A stretch of DNA of 64,000 nt from CAIRTM01 sp963723235 (GCA_963723235.1 CAVRPV010000010.1:124001-188000), one strand, 5' to 3'; counted from the stretch's first letter, positions 10,492-20,177 are shown. Notes: generated by a model not told the origin, from the letters alone. Translations and numbers: made by a program.

Positions 10492-11022
10492 ATGCGTTTA
10501 TTCATTATCATTATGTGTTTGGGGCTGCTGGCCACTGTGCTGTGCGCCTGCCGGAGTTCTGCCCGGGTGAGTACACTCGAAGTCGTACCGAGCGTGGATC
10601 TGAATCGATATATTGGCACCTGGTATGAGATTGCCCGCTATCCGAACAGGTTTCAGAAAAAGGACTGTGTCGGGACAACAGCCACATATGCGCTGCGCGA
10701 GGATGGAAAAATAAGTGTGGTTAACCGTTGCCGTAAGGGTTCGTCTGACGGTCCAGAGGAGAAGGTGAGCGGCAAAGCGTGGGTGGTCGATCCAAAAACC
10801 AATGCCAGGATTAAGGTCCAGTTTTTTTGGCCTTTTTCCGGCGATTACTGGATTATTCAGCTGGGAGAGCAGTATGAGTATGCGGTTGTCGGGCATCCGG
10901 ACAGGACATACCTCTGGATTTTGAGCCGAACCCCGCAGATGGAGCCGGAGTTATACGCTCAAATCATAGCCCGGCTTAAACAGCAAGGCTATGATCCATC
11001 AAAACTGCTTGTTGCGGAATAG
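10492..11022 (+). CDS. blc: Outer-membrane lipocalin (Blc-like)
   Basis: 176 residues with a lipoprotein signal (hydrophobic residues 3-17, lipobox LCAC) followed by the bacterial lipocalin core: DLNRYIGTWYEIARYPNRFQ (GxW motif), two Cys that could form the usual disulfide, YAVVGHPDRTYLWILSR and a C-terminal helix. Lipocalins of this kind bind lysophospholipids or fatty acids at the outer membrane and are linked to envelope stress. GGAGG at about 10481 supports the start. The 234-base gap upstream contains an imperfect inverted repeat (about 10400-10420) but no clear promoter. Confidence 0.88.
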   Translation: MRLFIIIMCLGLLATVLCACRSSARVSTLEVVPSVDLNRYIGTWYEIARYPNRFQKKDCVGTTATYALREDGKISVVNRCRKGSSDGPEEKVSGKAWVVDPKTNARIKVQFFWPFSGDYWIIQLGEQYEYAVVGHPDRTYLWILSRTPQMEPELYAQIIARLKQQGYDPSKLLVAE

Positions 11023-11060
11023 TCTGATGTGCCTGAAAGGGGTGTTGGCGCAGAATCCTG

Positions 11061-13289
11061 TTATCCCTTAAAACTGTCGCCGAAAACTTCCCAAAGCTGG
11101 AAAAAGGGCGGGGCATTGATAACGGGTTTGAAATACTTTCTGTCAGGCTGTTCCCGGATGAAAAGGCGGCTGAAAACTGAGTCGGCGATTTGTGCATCCA
11201 TGATTGCGCCGTTGTTATGCTCTCGGTTGAATTCAAAGCGAAGGCCGGGGCGTCTGTAATCATTGAGCGTGCGTGAGCCCGAGCGTGAGTAAAGCTCAAT
11301 ACCGGACAGCGGTATCGCTTGATTGTTCTGGATGAATGTTCCTGCTGCGCGATCAATGGCGAGATTTTCTGAACCCCGGATGCTTTTTTCATTAAAGGAA
11401 ATCTGCTGATAGGCCTTGAACTGGGGATGTGTTCCTTCTTTTGTCGCAACGTCCCAGGTCCCGAACCAGTACCACCAGTAGGCGGTGCGGTTCAGCAGGT
11501 TATCGCAGACAAGATAGACGGGACGTTTCGGACCCGGGAAAAAAAATTTCAACCAGCCATCAGTTGATGTGCAGTTACCCTCAGGTTTAAGCCCTGCCTG
11601 ATCGATGATAGTGCGGGCCGCTTCCGGTCCGGCCTCCAGAACAGCTTTAATAAAATGCAGCCCTTTTGCAGGATCGTTGTCGAATTGGGGATTAATGCGG
11701 TGGATTCCCGTCATGCCGTGCGTGACATAGAATTGCATAAAATTTGCGGCCAGCCGAAAACTGTTGGTTGTGTACGGGATGGCGTTGAGTACGGTCAGTT
11801 CACCGGCATGGATTGAGCCGTCATTAATGGTGGCCCTTCGGGCATAATAGGTCAGGGCGTAGCCGTGATCCCACCAGGCCCAGATAACAGCGTTTTCAGG
11901 TGTTTTTTCACGGATAGTGTACATTGCCTTGACCATGAAGCCGGGTTCCTTGGGAAACCGGGTGCCGCGGGCATTGAGCGATACAAGCGGAACGCTCAAA
12001 AGTACGGCAAGTCCGATGATGACAAGCGAGTTAAGCGGTTGGGCTTTGCGAAGGGCCAGCCAGATAGCGGCAGCGGCATAGCCGGTTCCCAGGGCAAACA
12101 GCGGGATCATGAACAGTATAAAGCGGTTGGCGGTAGTGAGCGCCAGAATGCTCATAATAATGAACGGGAGCAGAAATACGGCGTGAGCTCTTCTTCGCCA
12201 TAGGAGCAGGAGAAAACCAGCAGTTGCGAACAGGAACGACGCAGTTCCGGTTGTTGTGGTTGTGATGATATCGGTCAACGATGATGTGAATTGTTCACTG
12301 ATGGTGTTGCCGACATTGGGAAAGTTGCCGGACTGATCCTTGGAGATGTAGAGAAATTCACGCCAGAGCCTCTCAAAGATCTTGAGCGGCAGGGCAGGGT
12401 CAATGATCATGATAGCGGCCATGACGCTGCTGATAAAGATGCTGTAAAAAATGAGACCCTCCCGGCGTTTGGGACGATAGAAGAAAACTAGCGCTATAAT
12501 CAGGGGCAGGCCGGTCAGGGCATACACCGCTGCCTGTGCTTGATCCCACCACCACAGAAAAAGGCCGGAGAGCAGCATGCCTGAACATACATAAAGATAG
12601 CGGAGGCGGGTATGGTTAAGGCCGAATCGCATGAACAGGTAGACCGCTCCGAGAGAAAATGTAAGAATCAGGCAATCTGTATCGAAGCGGCCAAAATTGC
12701 TGCGTGAGATGAAAAAAGGATAGAGAACCGAAACAAGAGAAGCCAGCAGGCCGCATACAACGCCTCCGTAGAACCGGCCAAGCATGTACAGCGGAATGAC
12801 AAGCAGGGGCCCGAGCACGGCAGGCAGGACCGCACCAACCCAGCACAGGCTGTATGAAGTTGCTTTGACGATTGCAGCGGCAAGGACCGATATCAGCGGG
12901 GCAGGTTCGGGCCTGGGGGGGCTGTGGGGTACTCCGCGCTTTTCATCCGGTTGCGTGTAGGTGTCGTCGATCAGGTCTTGCGCAAGGCTGAGATAGAACC
13001 AGGCGTCGAATGAGGTATGAATTGGCTTACTGTCATAAAAGGTGCGGGACTCTATTTTTCTCCACTCGGAGATGTCTTCCAGCCTGCAGAAAACACCCAG
13101 CGCAAAGATGCATGCTACTGCTAGAATTTCAAGTACAATGTGCCAGCGAGCCGATTTGAGTGCAATGCTGCGCCAGCCGGACTGCATGCGCAGGAAAATA
13201 CCGGGGCTTCCTTCAGCTTTGATGGGTGCTACGGCAGGAACGGCCCGGTTTTTTTTTTGCAGAGCACGTTTTTTTTTTGACTCCCCCAT
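11061..13289 (-). CDS. STT3/PglB-type oligosaccharyltransferase
   Basis: 742 residues, intact: a basic cytoplasmic N-terminus, about 11-13 membrane segments over residues 35-460, and a C-terminal soluble domain. The catalytic signature WWDHGYALTYYARR (WWDxGY, near residue 470) identifies the STT3 family, which transfers a lipid-linked glycan en bloc to Asn of extracytoplasmic proteins. An acidic motif in the first external loop (SFDAWFYL) and FDTDCLIL fit the metal-binding loops. The gene starts 12 bases after the upstream GT2 gene with an AGGGA ribosome site, so the two form an operon. The specific acceptor and glycan cannot be read from sequence. Confidence 0.88.
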   Translation of the reverse strand: MGESKKKRALQKKNRAVPAVAPIKAEGSPGIFLRMQSGWRSIALKSARWHIVLEILAVACIFALGVFCRLEDISEWRKIESRTFYDSKPIHTSFDAWFYLSLAQDLIDDTYTQPDEKRGVPHSPPRPEPAPLISVLAAAIVKATSYSLCWVGAVLPAVLGPLLVIPLYMLGRFYGGVVCGLLASLVSVLYPFFISRSNFGRFDTDCLILTFSLGAVYLFMRFGLNHTRLRYLYVCSGMLLSGLFLWWWDQAQAAVYALTGLPLIIALVFFYRPKRREGLIFYSIFISSVMAAIMIIDPALPLKIFERLWREFLYISKDQSGNFPNVGNTISEQFTSSLTDIITTTTTGTASFLFATAGFLLLLWRRRAHAVFLLPFIIMSILALTTANRFILFMIPLFALGTGYAAAAIWLALRKAQPLNSLVIIGLAVLLSVPLVSLNARGTRFPKEPGFMVKAMYTIREKTPENAVIWAWWDHGYALTYYARRATINDGSIHAGELTVLNAIPYTTNSFRLAANFMQFYVTHGMTGIHRINPQFDNDPAKGLHFIKAVLEAGPEAARTIIDQAGLKPEGNCTSTDGWLKFFFPGPKRPVYLVCDNLLNRTAYWWYWFGTWDVATKEGTHPQFKAYQQISFNEKSIRGSENLAIDRAAGTFIQNNQAIPLSGIELYSRSGSRTLNDYRRPGLRFEFNREHNNGAIMDAQIADSVFSRLFIREQPDRKYFKPVINAPPFFQLWEVFGDSFKG

Positions 13290-13301
13290 GTAATCCCTGT
13301 C

Positions 13302-14161
13302 TCAGCCCCCGTTTTCAATGCGATCGTAGCGCATTTGCGTTATTTGTTCGCTGATCAGTCCCATCAGGAAAATCATCAGGGCGGAAAGGATGCACATGAC
13401 GGACATGTTGGTAAAACGATTCTCAGTAATATATCGGTAGAGATAGTTTGCAGCGCCCATCAGGAAAAAAGGATCGCGCTCACAGGCAGAAAAACATGCA
13501 GCGGAGAATACAGCGTAGTTATTTTAATGATGATGAGCAGGAAACTAAAGCCGTCGTGCAGAATCCTGATTTTACTGGTACCGATCCGCGGATGAACCGT
13601 AATCGGTATATAGAGAATTGAACGTCCGCTGCGCAGAAAAGCAAGCGTTATCGTAGTCGGGTAGGAAAAGGTGTTGGGCAGCAGGCACAGGTAGCGCATT
13701 GCGGTTTCCTGCCTGACTACGCGGAAACCGGAGGTGAGATCCTTGATTGTAAATTTGGTAACATAGCTCGCCAGAAAATTGTAGAGAGTATTGGCAAAGA
13801 GCCGGAAGATATTGGCATGTGCGCTGCGTGAGCGGGCACCCACTATCATGTCGTACTGGCCTGCGTGCTTAAGCATGGCTGGAATCTCTGCAGGGTCGTG
13901 TTGACCGTCGCCGTCCATTAATACGATTGTATCGCCGGATGCGTGACGCATGCCTGTTTTGATCGCTGCTCCATTGCCGATTTTGTAGGGGTGGGAAATA
14001 ACGCGTGCGCCAGCCTGCCGTGCTGTCTCAGCGGATGCGTCAGTTGAGCCGTCGTCAACCACGATAATTTCCGCATCGGGGACCTGCTTCCTGATGCCGC
14101 TGATGAGCGCCGGAAGTGCCAACGCTTCATTGTGCACAGGTATGACGACGGATATGTTCAT
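13302..14161 (-). CDS. Family 2 glycosyltransferase, polyprenyl-phosphate sugar synthase type, one frameshift
   Basis: The N-terminal GT2 domain begins MNISVVIPVHNEALALP and has VVDDGSTDAS, LMDGDGQHDP (DxD region) and LTSGFRVVRQE, matching DPM1/GtrB-type enzymes that load one sugar onto undecaprenyl or dolichyl phosphate. After FLPVSAILF the frame is lost at about 13470 because a T-run is one base short; restoring it continues as FLMGAANYLYRYITENRF and a second membrane segment ending at 13302. So the protein has about 286 residues with two C-terminal membrane helices. Its position directly before the STT3 gene suggests it supplies a lipid-linked sugar for that glycosylation pathway. Confidence 0.85.
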
Positions 14162-14248
14162 GGTTCGTTCTCACGCTGTATGGTTTTTGTGCGCTGTTTC
14201 GACATGATAGTCGAAACCTGTTTTGTAAGTCAAGGGGGATGCGACTGT

Positions 14249-15640
14249 TTATTTGCCGATGCAAAAGCGTGAAAAAATCGCTTCGAGAATATCCCCGGAG
14301 GTTGTTTCGCCGGTTATCTCGCCGAGACTGTGCAGGGCCTCCTGTACGTCAGCGCTGATGAGTTCAAATGCACTGCCTGACTGTACGGCCTGCTGTGCGC
14401 GCTCAAGCGAGTTGAGCGCTGCAGAAAGGGCCTGTTTGTGCCTGAGGCTGGTAATGAGGACATCGCCGACAGCCGGGGTGCTGCCGCCCAGCACAAGCCG
14501 GGCAATGCAGTCGCGCAGCGCATCAAAGCCGGTATGGACAACAGCTGAAATGGACAGGATCAGGTCCTCATTAAAATAACGTTTCAGTTCTCCTGCATCT
14601 ATGCGCTGCTCCAGATCAGCTTTATTGATGAGTGCCAAGCAGTTGCGATCTTGTTTTTTTGCAAGAAGCAGCCTGTCATGAGAGTCAAGGGCGCGGGATC
14701 CGTCAAAAACAAGCAGGGTAATATCGGCTGTTTCAAGGTGATGTATGGCTTTGTCCATACCGATTGTTTCAACAGCATCAATGCTGCTGTGAATGCCGGC
14801 AGTATCGTGCAGCCTGACAGGAACACCTGCAATGGTGATCGTTTCACGGATGACATCGCGGGTAGTGCCGGGTATGTCGGTAACGATGGAGCGTTCATCT
14901 CCAAGCAGAACGTTCATAATGCTTGATTTGCCGACATTGGGTTTGCCGACAATGACCGCATCGATTCCTGTGCGGTAGCACGCGGCATGTGCGGCGTTCG
15001 TAATCAAGGAACTGATTTGTTCGCATAGGTGCTGCAGGATGTCGACAGCGTGGTCGCGGGCGAGTATGTCGATGTCATCCTCAGGAAAGTCAATACAGGC
15101 CTCGATGTGCGCCCTGAGATCAATGAGCGTATGCCGCAGCCGGCTTACCTGTCCGGAAAGAGCACCAGCCATCTGCCGCGCGGCGATTTTCAAACTCGCA
15201 TCAGTCTGGCTTTCAATCAGGTCTATTACGGCCTCGGCTTGGGCAAGATCAATGCGATTGTTGAGAAAGGCACGGCGGGTAAATTCACCCGGTGTCGCAG
15301 CGCGGGCCCCATTGGCCAGCACCAGGTCAAGCACCGCACGCATGCCGGTCAGCCCTCCGTGGCAGTTAATTTCTACAACATCATCACCGGTGTACGAGCG
15401 CGGGCCCGGCATGCATACAAGCAGTACATCATCCAGTATGTTGTTGTCGCCGGGATCAAGGATGCGGCCGTAGTAAAGGTGGCGGGCAATCAGGGGTCGG
15501 GTTGTGAAGTTCTCTGATACGAATAATTGACGTGTAATTGTGAAAGCTTCTGGACCGCTGATACGGATAATGCCGATGCCGGCACTGCCAAGCGGTGTTG
15601 CTATCGCTGCAATGGTGTCATGGTTGTCCGGTGTTATCAT
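14249..15640 (-). CDS. mnmE: tRNA-modifying GTPase MnmE (TrmE)
   Basis: 463 residues, intact. The N-terminal tetrahydrofolate-binding domain starts DTIAAIATPLGSAGIGIIRI; the inserted G domain has GKPNVGKSSIMN, DIPGTTRD, DTAGI and NKADL; and the protein ends with the conserved FCIGK, whose Cys is needed for activity. With MnmG it installs the aminomethyl-type modification at wobble U34. It is the last gene of the rpmH-rnpA-yidD-yidC-jag-mnmE block, though a terminator separates it from jag. Confidence 0.97.
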   Translation of the reverse strand: MITPDNHDTIAAIATPLGSAGIGIIRISGPEAFTITRQLFVSENFTTRPLIARHLYYGRILDPGDNNILDDVLLVCMPGPRSYTGDDVVEINCHGGLTGMRAVLDLVLANGARAATPGEFTRRAFLNNRIDLAQAEAVIDLIESQTDASLKIAARQMAGALSGQVSRLRHTLIDLRAHIEACIDFPEDDIDILARDHAVDILQHLCEQISSLITNAAHAACYRTGIDAVIVGKPNVGKSSIMNVLLGDERSIVTDIPGTTRDVIRETITIAGVPVRLHDTAGIHSSIDAVETIGMDKAIHHLETADITLLVFDGSRALDSHDRLLLAKKQDRNCLALINKADLEQRIDAGELKRYFNEDLILSISAVVHTGFDALRDCIARLVLGGSTPAVGDVLITSLRHKQALSAALNSLERAQQAVQSGSAFELISADVQEALHSLGEITGETTSGDILEAIFSRFCIGK

Positions 15641-15664
15641 ACCTGTTGCCCAAAAGGGTGCTTT

Positions 15665-15706
15665 AAAAAACCCGGATGGCTCATGCGTGCGCAGGCGGCA
15701 TCCGGG
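15665..15706 (-). terminator. Rho-independent terminator after jag
   Basis: On the minus strand CCCGGATG and CATCCGGG form an 8-bp stem around a 20-nt loop that can pair further, followed by TTTTTT (15670-15665). It lies between jag and mnmE. Confidence 0.75.
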
Positions 15707-15778
15707 TGAGTATGTTTAAGGATATCATTATGAAGGATAGGGCGGTTAAATCTTTTCGGGCATATGTACAGCACGCGC

Positions 15779-16435
15779 TCAGGCCTGGTTTGACTGGCGG
15801 GGCGCTATAATAACTTTCTTTAACGTGCCGTTACCCTTGCTCCAGGTGGTCAGTTCCGCATCTTTTTTAAGGGTCATGTGTATTATGCGCCGGTCTCCCG
15901 GGCTCAACGGATTGGTGGTAACAGGGGCCCCGCGTTTTTTGGCTTTTTCACTCATGCGGTTGGCAAGTTCGACCATGCTTTCAAGGTGCCGTGAACGGTA
16001 TGATTCGCAATCAACCTGAATGTGCGGCAGGTCGCGGTACCTGCTCAGTCGTATTTTGTTGAGCAGATACTGGATGGCCTCAAGTGTCTGGCCGTGTTTG
16101 CCAATAAAAATACCGCTGCCGTCTCCGTTGATGGTATAGAGAATTTCATCATCGAGATGTTCCATGGCCACAGTCGCTTCGGCCTGAATCCGGGTCACGA
16201 TTTTATCAAGAACTGTCTGTACCGCCTGAACAGCGTCGGTATCTGTTCCGCTCAGGGGCCTGCTGCTTCGGGTTGCCCGGATCTTTGTCTTTTTGCTTGA
16301 GAAGAGCGACATGAGCTTGCCGGGGCCCTGTTCGATGATTTCGATATTCAGTTGTTCCCGGGTGGCACCGAGTTTTTCACATGCCAGTGCTATTGCTTCC
16401 TCAATTGTTTTGGCTTCAATTTCGACGGACTGCAT
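15779..16435 (-). CDS. jag: Jag (SpoIIIJ-associated) RNA-binding protein
   Basis: 218 residues. The Jag-N domain (residues 1-50, ending GPGKLMSLFSSKK) is followed by a KH domain (GSGIFIGKHGQTLEAIQYLLNKI, containing the GxxG loop) and an R3H domain (ESYRSRHLES and SPGDRRIIHMTL). Jag/KhpB-type proteins bind RNA and affect envelope synthesis and cell division. It lies 15 bases downstream of yidC in the same operon. Confidence 0.92.
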   Translation of the reverse strand: MQSVEIEAKTIEEAIALACEKLGATREQLNIEIIEQGPGKLMSLFSSKKTKIRATRSSRPLSGTDTDAVQAVQTVLDKIVTRIQAEATVAMEHLDDEILYTINGDGSGIFIGKHGQTLEAIQYLLNKIRLSRYRDLPHIQVDCESYRSRHLESMVELANRMSEKAKKRGAPVTTNPLSPGDRRIIHMTLKKDAELTTWSKGNGTLKKVIIAPRQSNQA

Positions 16436-16450
16436 TATGTTCCTCCAGCG

Positions 16451-18157
16451 TCAGAATGTTTTCTTGTTGATGTACATCTGCTGCGCAATGGATATGAGAT
16501 TGTTAACCAGCCAGTAGATGACCAGACCGGACGGGAAATTCAGAAACATGAACGTAAAGATAACCGGCATGAACATCATGATTTTAGCCTGAGACGGGTC
16601 AGCCGTTGTTGGCGACATTTTTTGTTGCAGAAACATGGACGCACCCATCACGAGCGGAGCGATATAGGTCGGGTCCTTGGCTGCAAGGTCATTGATCCAG
16701 AACGGTATAAACGTCGCATGACGCAACTCGATTGAATCCATCAGCGCGCGGTAGAGAGCTATAAAAACCGGAATCTGCAGCAGCATCGGCAGGCAGCCTC
16801 CAAGTGGGTTGACCTTGTAGCGCTTGAAAAGCTCCATTTGCTGTTTGGCAAATTCCTCCCGGTTATCCTTGTGTTTTTCCTTCAGGGCTGCGATTTCAGG
16901 CTGAATTTTTTGCATGCCCTTCATTGATTTGAAGCTTTTATTCGTCAACGGCCAGAACAGTATTTTGATGAAGATGGTCAGTACAATGATTGACAGGCCG
17001 TAGTTGTGCAGGAAACCGTTAAGGAATTTAAGCGTCAGAAGAAGCGGATTGGCAATGATGTCAAACCAGCCGAAATCAACCGTGCGTTCAAGCTGCGCGC
17101 CTTGCTTCTTCAGTATGTCAATATCGCGCGGCCCGATGTAGAGAGCGAATTTGTATACCTGTGATTCGCCGGGGTTGAGTCGCAGGTAAGGATATATCAG
17201 CTTATAGGAAACCAGCCGCTCGCCGGCAGAAAGCCTGATCTGAGCCGGGCGGCGATCCATGGGTATGACCGCTGAAATAAAATATTTTTCTTCAATCGCA
17301 GTCCAGGCAACCTCATCGCCCTGGATAACAATTTCTTCTTCTATTTTATTCAGGTCTTTTTTTTCTACCTTATCCTTGATCAGATAGGCAAAGCTGGGTG
17401 CGGTTTGGCTATTGTTGCCTAAAAATCCGCCGCTTGATTTTTCCGGTCGTTTGGTGGTCCATTCCAAATACGGGTTGCCTTCGACACTGTCAGGCGAGGT
17501 GTTGGTCACGACCATATCGAACAGGATTTTATAGTCATCCGGGGAGTATTCGAAAAGTTGTTTGAACTGGAGCCTGTCCTGGGCACTGCCGCTGAAGACG
17601 AGGGCTTCAGGCTGGGCCTGCACATCCAGAGTGTCTGTTGCAATGCCGCTCTGCCAGCCGGGGACAGTGGCAACTGTTCCGTCCTGATACACGAAAGATG
17701 TTCTGATCGGCAGGGGATCAGGCAGAGCCAGGTCGATCATTTCCTTGAAATTATCGGTTCGCTTCTCATGGGCTTCTTCGCGCAGTTTGAAGGTTTTGCG
17801 TATCCAGACAATGAGAGCGGGTGGTGCAAGGCTTTCCTTGTAGTTAAAAAGCCTCACACTGGTAATGGCCGCCTGTGTGCCGGCAAGGCACATGCGGTAC
17901 AGGCTGTTGTGGACGGTGAGGGTTCGTCCGGGTTCTATCTGCGGTTGCGCTATGCGTTCCTGCGGGCGTTCGGTTGTGCTCACGGCATCAGGCACCCGCG
18001 CGGGTAAGGGCGCGTTTTCAAGCGCAGCCTGTTCCTGCGTTTGCGCGGGTGTGGGTGCGGAAGGCGTCGTTCGAGGCGGGGCCAGAAATGACTCATACAG
18101 AAGCCATACTGCAATTGACAGTACGATAGCCATCAAAACCCGTTTGTCGGTATTCAT
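16451..18157 (-). CDS. yidC: Membrane protein insertase YidC
   Basis: 568 residues, intact, Gram-negative type: an N-terminal membrane anchor (MNTDKRVLMAIVLSIAVWLLYE), a large periplasmic beta-domain (about residues 60-345) and the conserved five-helix insertase core with the cytoplasmic helical hairpin (SMKGMQKIQPEIAALKEKHK), LGGCLPMLLQIPVFIALYRA and FPSGLVIYWLVNN. It inserts and folds inner-membrane proteins alone or with Sec. It is co-directional with yidD upstream (157-base gap) and jag downstream. Confidence 0.97.
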   Translation of the reverse strand: MNTDKRVLMAIVLSIAVWLLYESFLAPPRTTPSAPTPAQTQEQAALENAPLPARVPDAVSTTERPQERIAQPQIEPGRTLTVHNSLYRMCLAGTQAAITSVRLFNYKESLAPPALIVWIRKTFKLREEAHEKRTDNFKEMIDLALPDPLPIRTSFVYQDGTVATVPGWQSGIATDTLDVQAQPEALVFSGSAQDRLQFKQLFEYSPDDYKILFDMVVTNTSPDSVEGNPYLEWTTKRPEKSSGGFLGNNSQTAPSFAYLIKDKVEKKDLNKIEEEIVIQGDEVAWTAIEEKYFISAVIPMDRRPAQIRLSAGERLVSYKLIYPYLRLNPGESQVYKFALYIGPRDIDILKKQGAQLERTVDFGWFDIIANPLLLTLKFLNGFLHNYGLSIIVLTIFIKILFWPLTNKSFKSMKGMQKIQPEIAALKEKHKDNREEFAKQQMELFKRYKVNPLGGCLPMLLQIPVFIALYRALMDSIELRHATFIPFWINDLAAKDPTYIAPLVMGASMFLQQKMSPTTADPSQAKIMMFMPVIFTFMFLNFPSGLVIYWLVNNLISIAQQMYINKKTF

Positions 18158-18314
18158 GCTTTTTCTTTCGTTCCCGTCAGTTTACACGGGTTGTGGTTGC
18201 ACACCCTGTTTTTGGGCGGGTGCGGAGTTATGTCGGCTGTCATGGTTGTGCGTCTGCAGGTCCGGTGCATCTCTGGTTTGAGATACGCCGCTCACAGGCG
18301 CACAGTATGATTTT

Positions 18315-18524
18315 TTAAACAGGATCAAATCCGCCGGGATGGAATGGGTGGCATTTGAGCACTCTTCTGGCGGTCAGGTACAGGGCTTTCAGCAGGCTGT
18401 GTTTTTTTAATGCATCTATGGCATAGCTGGAGCATGTCGGTGTGAATCGGCACCGGGGCCCGAGTAATGGCGATATGCATGTTTTATAGCCCCGGACACA
18501 GGCTATGATCATAGCTTTGATCAT
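18315..18524 (-). CDS. yidD: Membrane protein insertion efficiency factor YidD
   Basis: 69 residues with the family motifs YKTCISPLLGPRCRFTPTCSSYA and a C-terminal HPFHPGGFDPV. An amphipathic, membrane-associated helper of YidC. It lies 42 bases after rnpA, the usual order. Confidence 0.95.
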   Translation of the reverse strand: MIKAMIIACVRGYKTCISPLLGPRCRFTPTCSSYAIDALKKHSLLKALYLTARRVLKCHPFHPGGFDPV

Positions 18525-18566
18525 GTTTCCACTGCCTGAAATACCTGCACTACCGGTTCGTGAGCT

Positions 18567-18956
18567 TCAAGGCTTGTGTGACCTCTGCGCGGTGCCGGAT
18601 TGCAGAAGACCGTTCAGTTCCTGGGTCAATGCCGTGTAGTTGATCCGGGCAGCGCCGTTTCTGGCGCTTATCACAATGTCGGTTGAGTCTGGAAAAAGAG
18701 CCTTGTTGCGTCTGAAATATTCCCTGAGCAATCTTTTTATGCGGTTGCGCGCCACTGCATTGCCATTCCTTTTCCCGACCGTGAGACCAAGGCGGCGCCA
18801 GGGTAAACCGTTTTCAACCAGTATGCATGTAAAATGCCGTGATTCCTTTCGAATTCCTGTCTTGAATACGTTGAGAAACTGTTGTCGTTTCCGTAAGTGT
18901 TCCCGCGGTCTGAATGTGTACGTGCACATGGGTTTCAAGGGGGCAGGCACGGGCAT
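18567..18956 (-). CDS. rnpA: Ribonuclease P protein component
   Basis: The basic protein subunit of RNase P that helps the catalytic RNA mature tRNA 5' ends. The core is FRPREHLRKRQQF, then RRLGLTVGKRNGNAVARNRIKRLLREYFRRNK, which includes the RNR signature. The start is uncertain: ATG at 18956 gives 129 residues, while ATG at 18929 (MCTYTF) gives 120 and fits the family better; neither has a strong ribosome site. It begins 10 bases after rpmH. Confidence 0.93.
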   Translation of the reverse strand: MPVPAPLKPMCTYTFRPREHLRKRQQFLNVFKTGIRKESRHFTCILVENGLPWRRLGLTVGKRNGNAVARNRIKRLLREYFRRNKALFPDSTDIVISARNGAARINYTALTQELNGLLQSGTAQRSHKP

Positions 18957-18966
18957 GGCCCGGCTA

Positions 18967-19101
18967 TCAGGCGCTCAGCACCTTGCGGCCTTTTCTGCGG
19001 CGCCGTTTTAATACTTCCTGACCGGCCTTGGTACTCATGCGTTCTAAAAAACCATGGGTGCGCTTGCGTTTCAGATTGTTTGGCTGAAATGTTCTCTTCA
19101 C
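18967..19101 (-). CDS. rpmH: 50S ribosomal protein L34
   Basis: 44 residues starting at a GTG (19099-19101): MKRTFQPNNLKRKRTHGFLE and ending GRKVLSA, the full L34 pattern. GGGAG lies just upstream. The gene heads the rpmH-rnpA-yidD-yidC-jag operon. A TTGACA on the minus strand (19233-19228) is a possible -35, but the spacing to an A/T-rich -10 is not ideal. Confidence 0.95.
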   Translation of the reverse strand: MKRTFQPNNLKRKRTHGFLERMSTKAGQEVLKRRRRKGRKVLSA

Positions 19102-19229
19102 AATGTTCTCCCTGCTTATGTCAGTTATACATACAGAAGTGCGGGATCATCTGTCGGACGGTTTTGCTCGTATCCCGCGTTTTTGGCATTCAGTTTAATC
19201 ATATAAAAGACCATATTTTCATAGTATTG

Positions 19230-20177
19230 TCAAGCTTTTTCAATGATTTTCTTGAGCGATGCGTGCTGTATGACAATACCCTCAAGCAGTCCGGAATCAC
19301 TGATTGCGCAGGCAGTGCTGTTGAAATACTGCAGCAGTTGCAGCAGTATCAGGGTGCCCGGAATAATCACCGCTGAGCGTCCGGGCTCAAGGCCCGGTAA
19401 TGTGGCCCGTTGTGTGTGCGGGATTTCAAGCATAGTTTGAAGCAGCGTATTAATCGTCTTGCAGGAGAGCACGTGGCCGTTGATGCGAGCGGGTGCATAG
19501 TCGCGCAGTTTGAGGTCCATGGCAGCCAGGGACGTTGCCGTGCCGGCGGTGGCGATTATAGCAGGCGGGATGCCTGATTTTGGCACAGGGAGATGAGCCC
19601 TGTGAGCTGCGATCAAGGAGCCTGCCCATGTGCGTATGGCCTGAATTTCAGCATTGGTGGGCGGGTCCGTGTGCATGCATTGCTCAGTCGGTGCGATCAC
19701 GCCCATCGGCAGACTGATGCTGGTCTTGAACTGTCCTGAGCGTATAAAGCTCAATTCCGTACTGCCGCCCCCGATATCAATAATGACGCTGTCGCCCGCT
19801 TCAACCGGCATTACGGCCTGTACTCCCGCGCGGGACAGTTCCGCTTCCTGCTGCCCGCTGATAATTGCAGGTGAAATGCCGGAGGACTGGCGAACGCGTG
19901 AAGTGAAATCAAGACGGTTTCGGGCCTGCCGCACACAGGCGGTTGCTACAGCCAGTATTTCCTGAACATTATGTGCGCGAGCGCGGGCGCAGAACCGTTG
20001 AATGCATGCAGATGCATGTTCCATTCTGTGAGGCTGGAGTGCATGTGTCTGCATGTCCGATCCAAGTCGCACAATTTCGCGGGAGCGCTCGAGAGGATAC
20101 AGCACTTCATTGTCGCAGTCAGCGATCAAGAGCCTGATTGTCTGGGAGCCGATATCGATAGCAGCGTAGCGTTTCAT
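19230..20177 (-). CDS. Ppx/GppA-family phosphatase
   Basis: 315 residues, intact, of the exopolyphosphatase / guanosine pentaphosphatase family (sugar kinase-Hsp70-actin ATPase fold). Motifs: YAAIDIGSQTIRLLIAD (phosphate 1), ATACVRQARNR, IDIGGGSTELSF (phosphate 2) and ATAGTATSLAAMDL. It is the short, single-module form without an HD domain, so it could hydrolyse polyphosphate or pppGpp. Its start overlaps the stop of the preceding small gene as ATGA. Confidence 0.88.
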   Translation of the reverse strand: MKRYAAIDIGSQTIRLLIADCDNEVLYPLERSREIVRLGSDMQTHALQPHRMEHASACIQRFCARARAHNVQEILAVATACVRQARNRLDFTSRVRQSSGISPAIISGQQEAELSRAGVQAVMPVEAGDSVIIDIGGGSTELSFIRSGQFKTSISLPMGVIAPTEQCMHTDPPTNAEIQAIRTWAGSLIAAHRAHLPVPKSGIPPAIIATAGTATSLAAMDLKLRDYAPARINGHVLSCKTINTLLQTMLEIPHTQRATLPGLEPGRSAVIIPGTLILLQLLQYFNSTACAISDSGLLEGIVIQHASLKKIIEKA

